A stretch of 64,000 nucleotides of DNA, taken from assembly GCA_911728455.2 (NCBI GenBank), contig OU452225.1, positions 7,786,106-7,850,105 on the forward strand. The letters run 5' to 3'. The position numbers were made by a program, and so were the translations under genes. Under the pieces are notes generated by a model that was not told where the DNA came from, ran no database searches, and saw only the letters and a list, made by a program, of their open reading frames with translations. This document shows, in pieces, positions 48,901 to 60,900 of this stretch (the stretch's first letter is position 1; the number at the start of each line of letters is the position of its first letter). Source of the DNA: Marthasterias glacialis (lineage: Eukaryota > Echinodermata > Asteroidea > Forcipulatida > Asteriidae).

Positions 48901-51900
48901 CTCTATCATCCGTAGCATGAGACAGGATGTGTTTGACAACCTTGTCGCCTTTCAAGAGAAGACCGATGTTGGCAAGCTGAAGCCAGAAGCAAAACGCTAC
49001 TTGGAGAAGTTGATTAAACTGGGACGAAGAAACGGTAAGACCTAGCTCACTGGAAGGACAACGTAGTTGTGTCGTGTTCCAGAGTACAAATAACATTGGG
49101 CATTCAGGTTGCCGAAGTTGTTTCTTCCCTGCCTTTTCACCTCTGTGGACCCCAGTTCGAATCCTGCCTCAGACCGGAACCTGGCATGTGGACTCAGTCC
49201 CCTACCTGATTGTGTGGGTTTTCCATATTGGGGGTTTTCCTCCCACATCTAAAACTGACATTTCTTCATCATCTTCTCTACACAGTTATCTTCAGGTCTA
49301 CGGGTTACATTCGCTCGTCGCGTTTGAGGGTCCCTTGGTTTCATTAAACCAGAGAGATACAATGATAACAACTAGGATAAAGTGTTTGCTGCAAAACAAA
49401 CACAGGGGTATCGGGTATAACAAAATAAACAATTGAGAAATGTATAATGTCATGGTGACGTAATGTGATTTGTTATGTAAATTAAGTCCAAATAGTTTTC
49501 TTTAGCAATATTGTCCCAAGGTGAAAATAAGTTTAAAATTTTGAAATGGAACCTCTGGCTAGAGAGCGTTGTAACATGTCATGACGTCCACAAGCCTGCT
49601 AGGCCCACCTACATTTAAAAAAAAAGCTTAATCTTCACTGATTATTTCAAATGATGTGAATTTCGTTCGTTGCCGAAGGCATCTAAAAGTGAAGTCGCAT
49701 GACCAAGTCGTCCTCCCACATGACCTAGTCGTCCTCGCTACAAACTTAAAAGCATTCATAAAGCAGGAAATAGTAAATAATAAAGAAAGAAAAAACATAA
49801 AAACTAATAAATAATTATTGACAAAAACAAAGGTGGTTTCAGCAGATGGTCGAAACCCCAGTAACACATAATAACACATTTATTTAAATTATTGATGATA
49901 GTTCTGTCTACAGTTGAGCCGTCATATACAACCTGTGCAGTTACATGGTTTCAAGTAGTTGTTCAACTCTCTAGACAGTGTTACTAAGCCTAATAAACCT
50001 TTATCATGCCGCCACCATCTTGGTCATGTTCCCTGTATCCATTAACAGGGACTTAATCAATGCTAGTATTCATTGCACACAAAATTAGGAACCAGACTAT
50101 TTTTTCTTCCAGCCTCGGTTTGGTTACAGTGGTTCAGATTGGAGAAAAATCAAGATGGCTGCACCATGATAATGGTCTATACAGTTAAGATGCTATGTGA
50201 TTGATCATCATTATTGATCATCCTCAAGACACACTTCTTGAATAAATTTTCCAGAATTTTGGGGCCCTCCACGTCGAACTGACTGTTCTCTTTTTGTGTA
50301 TATCATAGGCTTGCATCTACCCAAGGACGTACAAGACAAGGTGAAAGCATTGAAGAAACGTGCCAGCGATATCGCCATCGACTTCAACAAGAATCTTAAT
50401 GATGAGAATACAATACTGGAGTTTACCGAGGAGGAACTAGGTAGGGATGACCATGGCGGTTATTGTCTAGTGTGGCTGTACAAAGCAAAGCCATGGTAGC
50501 TTTGTTTTTTGTATCTGGTCCAGGAGATTTCCTCCAGTTTGTCCTCTTTCCTCGGCAGGTATCGGAATGCATGGAACAGTGCATAATACATGGTAGTAGT
50601 GTTGTAGTCAAGTACTTTCCAATCGAGTATCATGTACTGCTGATTACTAAGGTGGCCGAGTAGCACTCGAGTATGATTACTTAGGCCATTGAGTACAAGT
50701 GTCCAAGTACCAAATATTGTGATATCCGAGTACCAAGTCCAACAGCCGAACACCAAGTACTTGTAGATTTACAAGTACGACTGTGTTTAAATGGCAGCAT
50801 CAAGTCATACGCATGGACTGGCTTGCAGGGCATTTGTGTATTACCAAACATGACTTTTCTTGTTCATAGGTAAATTGGTTGCGGCACACACTGCTTAATT
50901 ATGGGATTCAAACTGGCCCCTCGTCACCGGCAAGCACGATGGTCTAGCAGTTAAGATATCTGCACTGAGCCCCTGTGGATATTGTTCTACAGGACTCTGC
51001 AAACACTGAGGCCCTTTTGGAGTCCACGGCTTTGGCTCTGGCTTTGGCTCTGGCTTTGGCTTAGGCTCTGGCTTAGGCTCTGGCTTAGGCTCTGAAGCCC
51101 TGTACTGAGAGTGCACATTTTTTTTAAATAACTGACAAAGTCTAAGCTGGAGCCAAAGCTAATGCTGTGGTTTTAAAAAAGGGCCTAACAGTAACTACCG
51201 ATACGTCAGATAAAAATTGAGGAAGTAGCTTCTGACTGGCAACCCCCCCCCCCCCCCAACAAAGATATTGACAAAATAGGGAGACTGCCAACATTAGGGC
51301 CGGATAGCTCAGTTGGTAGAGCGTCGGTACGTTAAGCCGGTGGTCTCAGGTTCAAATCCCGCTCCAGTTAATTTTTCTTTGTTCCCCACAAAATTGATTT
51401 TAAAATGGAGGAAGAATACACGCTCATTGAATTATTATTTTTTTTGATGGTTTGACGTTTCTAACCCTTTCCTTTTGCAGTGGGTCTTCCTGATGACTTC
51501 ATCAAGAGACTAGACAAGGTAAGTTACTACGAGACAGTTTTGCTGTGCTGCTTTTCTTGAGTGTGCCTCTGTTGTAGTCCTTCCTCCATAGTTATAGGTA
51601 TAGGATAAGAGGGAATGAACCTCTCTCCCAAACCAACTATTGTGTCTTGCCTTAAAACACAACGTACAGGAATGGTGATTTGAACCAAAATGATAAGTTT
51701 CAGTCTGAAAGCTCACTGCATACCAGTACCAATCCGCCCGAGAAGTATTTCCCTCTGAAAGACTGGCAAAGACAATCTCATTTGAAGACCCATCAGTGTA
51801 TGGGCAAAAAAAAAATAATAATAACACTAATGATATCATTTGAAGACATTAATAATCATGGTTGCTTATTCCGGTTGCGACAACCAAAATAACCCTGATA

Positions 51901-54900
51901 TTTAGGTGCACAAAATCCCTGTCAAGACAAATACCGTTTTTCATTGTTTTTACTTACAAGTTACCACCAAATTTGATGGACAATTTTCACATATATTTTT
52001 GTTAATTTATCGTAAACAGGAATGAATCTACTCTCCTCTTAAACAGGGATGTATTTTTCTGTAAAAGTGGCTAATGTCCATCATTCATATTATTATCAAA
52101 CGGGAGAAATACAACCTGAGGCCTCGCCTTTCAATACAATTGTTGTCTTTCTGTCACGTCCATCCACAGACGCCAGAGGGCAAGTGCAAAGTATCACTGA
52201 AATATCCTGACTACTTCCCAGCAATGCGTAAAGGGCGTTACCCAGAGACAAGACGCAAACTGGAATTTGCATTTAACTCGAGGTAATGTAATTTTGTAAG
52301 CTCTCCACCCCTCCTGGCCTGCTGTAGAATACTCAACGGAATACTCCACAGAACACTCTACAAAATACTCTACAGAACACTCTACAAAATGTTCTAGAGG
52401 ATTATCTACGGAACACTCAACAGAATATTTTACAGAACACTCTAAAAGTATTCTAGAGAATACTCTACTGAATACTCTACAGCACACTCTGCAAAATGTT
52501 GTAGAGAGTACTCTACTGAATTTTCTAAAGAATACTCTACAGAACCCGCCACAAAATGTTCTGGAGGGTACTCTACAGAATTCTCTTAAGAATACTCAAC
52601 AGAACACTACAAAATAGTCTGGAGAATACTCAATGAATATTCAAGTGAATACTCTACAGAATATTCCACAGAACATTTTAAAGAATATTCTACAGACCAG
52701 GGATCAGTAAAAATTTCTGTTTTCACAGATGCACCAATCAATTAAAGATATGTATTTTTCTTTCTTCAAAATTACTTGACAGTTTTTCGCCATAATAGTG
52801 GAAAAAATGTTTTTATTTTGTTGTTAAGGATTGCTAATTTGTAATTTTAAACTTGTGCATCGGTGATTAATTAAAAATTGTGCAGGATGTTTTTATTGTA
52901 ATTTTTTGAATTTTGTCTGAGTTGTTGATGAGTTTTAAATATTTTAATTATGATTTGCTCACAGATGCAAGGAAGAAAATACTAAAATCATGGAGGAGCT
53001 TGTTGAAATCCGTCAAAAGGTAAGAAACAAGAAAACAAAATTGTAAATTTTTAAAGTATCTATCTCAAACCTTGCCACAGAAGGTTCATTAAAAAGCAGG
53101 GACTAGTTGAATTTTGACGAGCCTGTATGCATCACTACCAAACTAATCGAGCACTGTGTACTGCTGGACAAGTTGACAAAAAACAAAATCTTGAATGGAA
53201 ACAGGCGATGTAATACGGGCGATTCACAATATAGTTTGCCCAGGAGAGCCATTTTCCCAGTGCATCTTCTGAGAAGTCATCAAGTTTTTAGTCATCTCGC
53301 AATGCCAGGAGCATAACATTGATTGTTTAAGTTGGTTCATGGTTTGCAAAGCAGTAAGGTTGTATTTGTCTGTGTTTACGGCATTAGATTGTATTTTTTG
53401 TGAGGCTGGTGAATTTTTTTCACATTCATGTCGGCCACTTAAAGGTCCCAAACTGAGGTGCAAATCTGGGGAAAATTGCCTTTCCGGAATCGACTGTAGA
53501 GGGCGCACTGTATTGCGAGTCACCTGTAGTTGTGAAAATTATCAAGAGATCATCATGAAATTCAATTTTAAATTACCTTGATTTATCTTTATTTAGTGAA
53601 AAGTTTGGACCTGTTTTTTTTGTCTTTCTAATTTTCTATTGAATTTAGACATCTTAATTTTTAATCTGGGCTACCATATAAGCTGACCTGGGCAACAGGC
53701 AGACCTGATGATGTGTTCTTATAGGGCACCTCTTCGCCAAGGCCATCTCTATGAATGTATGAAGAAAATGTTGATTTCTAGTGGAGCATTTCAAGGGGCA
53801 CCAAAGCAATGTCGAAGGGCCATGGGGGCAATTGCCTCCAGTGCCCCCATGAAGTATCTGGCCTGCAGAGAAGACTCCTTTTGTTTCCCTATGGTTGAAT
53901 TTTTATATTTTTTACGCAAACATGTCTGTCTCCTTTTTTCGTCTAGTTGGCAGATCTACTCGGTTATCCAACCCATGCTGCTTACATCTTAGAGATGCGG
54001 ATGGCCAAGACGCCTGAGACAGTTGCCAAGTTCCTCAAGGACCTCACTGAAAAGCTCAGGGTCCTTCAGAAGGCGGAGCTGGAGACATTCTTATCGTACA
54101 AGAAAGAGGAGGTATGTTAAAGACAGACTCTCAATCAGGCTATTCTCTCGTACCACCATAATATTCATATGGAGCTATAGAAATGTAATGCTGTCGATAT
54201 AACGATAATACTCAAATACTCGATACTATTATGATATCGAAATTGCCAGTATAATTTTTTTAATCATATCGAAATATCAAAAGGTTTGTTAAATGTTGAT
54301 AAATGATATCGAAAATAAAAGATGTCAGATTGTAAAGAAAATTATGCACAATTTTTTGAGGTGACGACAAGATGTTGAGCAACAAGACGCATACCTGCCA
54401 ATTGTCCTGTTTTTCCCGTTTAAAAACACCTTAAAACCAGGATGTCCCAATTTTCAAGAGTGGAATAACATTTAACAAAAACAAAAAAAGCCAACAAAAA
54501 CGGCAGTCTGGGTCAGACACCATCTGATTTAGAGGGTGCTGTAACATGAGGGCACTATTTCACAAGTCAGAGGTCGTGGTCGGCTGCTGCAGGTCTAAAT
54601 GAGCCCAAATTCTGGACCCTAGGCAGCCTGTGCCTGGACCACGCCATTGGACAATCCAGTGACCATCCTAAGAAAGATCATCTCGAGATGTCGACAGTCT
54701 TCTGTCAAGTCATCCAGAGATAATTACCGCGTTATCGCAAAAAATATCAGATGGCAGTTCAGAGCTCTGTACATTAATGACTAGTGGACAGTTTTTTTTC
54801 AAGGCCATTTTCATTTTCAAATCTTGGGAATCTTTTGAAGGGGGCACCAAGGCCAAGACCAGGGCAACAGAAGCCATGTCCTCTGCGGCCTCCATGTAAG

Positions 54901-57900
54901 TCTAGGCCTGAGAAGTGCCTGTGATTGGTAAAATGAGTGATTTTTTAAGTCATATTACCCTCAGACTATATGTCAGCTTTGGAGCCGGAAGTAGGAAAAC
55001 TTTGCACGTGCAGCAGATGCACGTGCAGATAGCATGACAGCTTACGAAGAGAATTGACATAGCTTCTGTCTTTGTCTTTCGTTGATCAGTGTGAGAAGTA
55101 CGGGTACCAGTTCAACAACACCATAGATCTGTGGGACATGCGTTACTACATGAACATGGCAGAGGAGCGACAGTATTCCATCGACCATAACAAACTGAAG
55201 GAGTATTTCCCACTGGAGGTGGTCACCAAGGGTCTGCTGGAAATATATCAGGTATGATCACAAAAAAGAAACAGAATTAACAATGATAATAATGATAATA
55301 ATCAGTTCTTATAGCTTAATTCCAAAGTATGATCAATGCGCTTCGAACATTATCACCCACTGTCATGTGGCCATTTATTTCATTCCTTAAACCATCTCAG
55401 CTCCCTGGGGAGTAGACAGCCTGTGCTGCCAGGTATAGCACACCAAGCTAATTCATTCCCATAAACCATCTCTGCCTTCCCAGGTACCCGTTCACCCCCA
55501 GGGTGAAGAGAAGCAATTATAGTTAAGTGTCTTGCTCAAAAACACAAATGTCATGACCGGGATTCGAACCCACACCCTAATGACTTAGCCACCAGAACTT
55601 GAGTTAGATGAGCTAAATCGCTTGGCCATGACACACCATAAAAGTAATAATAACAGTGATCTATAATAAAAATAACAGTCCTACTCATCAGGCATTTTTT
55701 TTAGTTTTTCCTGGAATGTTCTTAACTCCTTTTGGAGTATACAACCTCTACAGCCTGTTAGGCACTCGGGGATTAATCAAACACAATACCACCTCAGCCC
55801 TCGCAGTTCCCCATTTATACTCCTGGGTGAAGAGAAGCATATTATGATTAAGTGTCTTGCCCAAGGACACAAATGCCACGTTCGACCAGTCTGGGGTTCG
55901 AGTCTACGTTCTGATGACTGGGCCACCACAACACGAGTCCAGTGCGCCAGACCCCCTCGGCCACAGCACTACGCAGACAGGGTCCAAGATTTCCGTAGCA
56001 AATAAAACGGGAGTGTCCAAATACAAAATAATGTGCCCAGTAAACTCCTTGTTGGATGATAAACCCAACGATTGAAATGTTCTGGGACCGTTTTCATTAG
56101 GTTCTGAGATTTATAGATGTTCCAGTTCTTATATAGCGCTTTTCACACCTGGTGGGTGTCCCAAAGTGCTCATTAATTTTTTCTATAGGTATGTGGAGCT
56201 AGTGGAATTATAAGACCCATTATACAATGTGTACATATACATGTAGCACCTTGTGACGGTTTACAAGGTGCTGTGGTGCAACTTTAATGCAGCCTACCAT
56301 GCCAGAAACATTGGGGCGAACCCCTTGTCTTAATGATAGGTGTACTGGGTTCTTTGTAATGTGATGACTCACAGAGTGATCAAATAGGGTGCCGGGTGAA
56401 ATCAGGGAGTCAAAAGAGGGCACATGTCATGGCTCGCTGTTCACGGGCGCCATCTTGGAATTCGTCTTTATTTTGGGCGTCACAAATCACTATACCAAAC
56501 AACCACTAATCTGAACAAAATTCATAGACCCTGAAGTTTTTCCGTTACTACAGTGTTCCACTATATAAGCATTAACTTGAGTCAATGTTGAATCTTGAGT
56601 TACTGGACTGAATACCCAATTTATTATGAAGCGACTTTGGCTACGGCTGTGACCGATGGCTGCCATGACAACATTTTCAACATTCTGAACATAGCCACAG
56701 TCGAAGCCCTTCAATTTGGACACAGCCCGAATAACTGTTAAAATGAAAGTGATGTTGTTCAAAATTGCTCATAGTGATAATGAGAACCTTTGGCAGATAA
56801 AATCAATTTTTATTAAATCAAAATATACATGTGACAGTTTTATTTGTTTTGTTTGTTTGTCAGGAACTCCTTGGTCTGAAATTTGAGGAGATCAAGAACC
56901 CGCCAGTATGGAACGATGACGTCACAATGGTAAAGACAATATCAATTTTATTTGGGACAAATAAACCATTTTAAAGACAGAGTACTCTTTTCACAAAAAC
57001 TGTTTGAATATTTGATCATCGGGCTTATGCCAGTAACATCCCTCCAGAGAAAGAAAACACTTTCATCTAAAAAACTGTCAAAGTAGGTGGGAAAAAAGCA
57101 TTTGAAAACCCCCAAATCACAGCTGCTTATTTCAATTGCCACAATTAAAATAAGCAAGAGAAAAATGGCACAAAATCCCTGACGAAAAATGAGTTGTTTT
57201 AAAATTATTTTCACCAAAAAACATGACCTCAAAATTTGATAGATTTTTCACAGATTTGTTGTATGGTACTGAGTACAATTGTGAACACACATCAATGTAT
57301 GGGTAAAACACAGATAATATTCTTTATCCCCGATGCAAATTTAACATCTACTAAAAATTGTTGCCATAACCATCGCTAAAAAAATGGCTGATCTTAAAGG
57401 GGTATGTTGCATTGGATTGGGCTTTTGGGCTATAAAAAGCGACTGTTATGAAATGGATATGGTTGGATAGATATTTTAAAAGTAGGATATATAATGATTC
57501 ACATAAATATCCCTTGAAATTATGTGGTTTTTGTTCAATTTTGACAGAACATGGTTGCCATTTTGTAGAACCAAATTGTTGACTCCCCAAAATGGCTGAC
57601 CGTATGTTTCTATGTAGTTTGTGGTTCTGCTGGCTGAATTTTTAGAGGCAAATTATGTTTTTTTTTTTAATCACTACTCACTCATTACAACACACTGTAG
57701 GTGTTTTATTGCATGATCATATTTTAAAAAGGATCAAGAAGCAATTCCGCACAGCGAAGTTGTATGAGATTTAAATGCAATGTGTCCCCTTAATAATTCA
57801 GCTTTATTTTTGGATCTTTCAGTTCAGTGTGACGGACAAGGAATCGGGTACCTTCATGGGATTCTTCTACCTGGATCTCTTCCCACGCGAGGGCAAGTTT

Positions 57901-60900
57901 GGTCACGCCGCCTGCTTCGGTTTGCAGGTAAGACAGATTCTGAGACAGTTAGTGTTACTGAGTTTCACTAGCGACAAAGAATCAATTTTGTAGAGCCTCT
58001 CATAATTTTGTGTTTCTTTGGTTAACCCTCTTACTTTCCTCAACATTTGCCAGGGAAGGGAGTTGATCAATCATTCGGTATTATATAATATCCATTACAT
58101 GGCCTTCATCATAAATTGTACATTTTGCTACTATTCTAGGAGGGTTGGCTTTGTACATTCACATTGTATCATATTCAAGGCTAGTAGAATTTATCATTCA
58201 AAACCAAAGTGGATGATATTGAACGGTCCAACAGTACGAGGGTTGACTGTGTACTGTGTAGATGCATCCACCACATTATGTATTGCAGGCTAGCACGATG
58301 ATATTGAATGGTCAGACAGTAGGAGGGTTGACTGTGTGCTGTGTAGATGCATCCTCCACATTATGTATTGCAGGCTAGCACGATGATATTGAATGGTCAG
58401 ACAGTAGGAGGGTTGACTGTGTACTGTGTAGATGCATCCACCACATGATGTATTGCAGGCTAGCGCGATGATATTGAATGATCAGACAGTAGGAGGGTTG
58501 ACTGTGTACTGTGTAGATGCATCCACCACATGATGTATTGCAGGCTAGCGCGATGATATTGAATGGTCAGACAGTAGGAGGGTTGACTGTGTACTGTGTA
58601 GATGCATTTACCGCAGGAAAGTATATTGCAGGCTAGCATCATTCAAAGCCACAGTGGAGGATATTGAATAGCCTTCAGAAAATGAAGAGTTGAGATGGTT
58701 GTTGGAACGTGTAACGATCTGGTGAACAGGGGTAGTTCAAATGTATTGAGCTTTGATGCTTGTCTTGAAAATGATTAATAAAGGCCTTTTATCGTTATTG
58801 TTATTATTTTTTAATTTATTACTAAATTCTTCTGTCAAAATTTTCTGTCGACAGCCTGGGTGTTTGTTGGCTGATGGGAACCGCCAGGTTGCTATAGCGG
58901 CCATGGTGGCCAACTTCACTAAACCCACAGCAGACTCTCCGTCACTACTCACACACGATGAGGTAAGCCCCCCCCCCCCAGCACCCCCTCCCCCGGCTAT
59001 GCCGCTGACCCTGGTCATTGCCTTAGTGCCCTTTGAAATGTTCCAGTACAGTTTTTACATTTCCTTCACAGAGCTGTTCTTTACTTAAGGGGGAAAAAAT
59101 GCATTGCCCTGTATTTGGGAACATTTTATCTGACACACCAAGGTTGAAACGTAACAATGTAACTTCTAATGAATTAAGAGTTGGGACTGTTATTGTCAAC
59201 TGTTATTCAGGAAATCTGACCAAGTTTGACACAGTGGCTTTCAATTTTAACAGTGGCTTCTTGTATTGCGCTCAACTCCGTCACTCAGTGATGCTCATGG
59301 CTTTCCAACATTATTAACCCCTGGTCACTGAGACATTTATTTAACTCCTTAAACATTCTCAGCTCCCTGGGGAGTATACAGCGTTTGGTTATTTTAAAAA
59401 TGATAACATTTCAGGCAGAAGTTTCAAGGAGAGTTATCTTTATACCATGTAAGGTGTATGTAAATCTGTGAACATTTATGTTTTTCTTCTTGCCAATGTT
59501 GAGCTGGGGCTTTAAGATAAATCGTAGTGTTTTGTTAAATCGAGCCAAGGAATTCTTGAAAGAGCCAATACAAAGAGAAAAGTTTTCAATTTTTACTGAA
59601 TACAATGATACCTGTTGCAGTCAAGGGAAAGAACAGTCAACTGTAGATCAATAATTTCTGCAAAAATGGCAACGGCCTCGCGTATCGACCCTAGCAGTCA
59701 AATGAAACAGTTGCTGTAATTCAGTGCAAGGAGACGAAATCTATGAGCCTTGACCACACAAGGTAATTTTTACAGGCAACTTGGACCCAACTAACTGCAC
59801 TACTTCCATTAAGGAATACTTGGGCAGCAGAAAGGGCATTTTTCTAAACAGTGTCTTGCTACATGTACTCTATCAGGGAAGTTGCGTGAAGGATCACCTG
59901 TGAATGTTGCTTTGCCTCTTGGAGGTTTTGCCTGGAACAGGTTGCCTGTAAATTGTCTTGTTTGCCATGATGTTAAGACATCATGCCCCTGGCCAAATTT
60001 CATAGAGCTGCTTAAGCAGAAAATAGTGCTTAAAAGTTTTCTGCTAAGCAAAAATAAACGGGATACCAGTCACAGATTGTACGTGTGACATGCTCTTTCG
60101 GCTGGTAACCTTATTTTGGTCAGCTTATTTTTGTTTGTGCTGAGCTACTTTTTGTGCTTAAAAAAGCATCTCTATGGGGCCCAATTTCGTAGAGTTGCTT
60201 AATCAGAAAACGTTGCTCAACATTTCTGCTAAGCAAAAATAAGCAGGAAACCAGTCACAGATGGTATGTGTGATATGGTATTTTAGCTGGTAACCTTATT
60301 CTGGTATCAAGCAAAGTTTGTTTGTGCTTAGCTACTTTTTTGTGCTTAAGCAGCTTTATGAAATTTGGCCCTGGTCTGATTCCAGCCTCTCTCTATATAT
60401 ATATATCTATATGTATCTCTGTCTTCCCCCCAGGTTGAAACCTTCTTCCATGAGTTTGGTCATGTCATGCACCAGCTATGTGCCCAGGCTGAGTTCAGAA
60501 TGTTCAGGTACACACCCCAACCCCACCCCCCCCTTGTGACATCCTCGTTAATGTTACCTTGTTTGATTCTTTACATGTGTACGCTAGGTGGAGACATTCT
60601 TTCATGAGTTTGGCCATGTCATGCATGACATTTTGGGACAGACTGACTTTTGCTATTTCAGGTCTGTATATTGATTTGTAAATCCTTTTTTTTTTTGTAG
60701 AGAAACTGAACTCAAAACAGTTGTTTACTGACATTTAGTCGGTTACCTTTCTTCGTTTCTTTGTACAAATTATGTATGCATGATGGTCTTCAGACCATGT
60801 TACCTTGGTTGCACAAAGAGTCACCCTGAGCATTCCAGTGCATTTGTTGGCAGGCAAGGTGCTACTTGTACATTGGTCAGATGGTGGGAAGTTCTCCATT

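Noticed and set aside
60588..60661. Exon 13b and 15b as uncollapsed haplotypes or a retrocopy
   Set aside because: Similarity is limited to the exons, not the introns; divergence is about 30% with synonymous bias; all copies have their own splice sites. Allelic duplication or a processed copy would not look like this.
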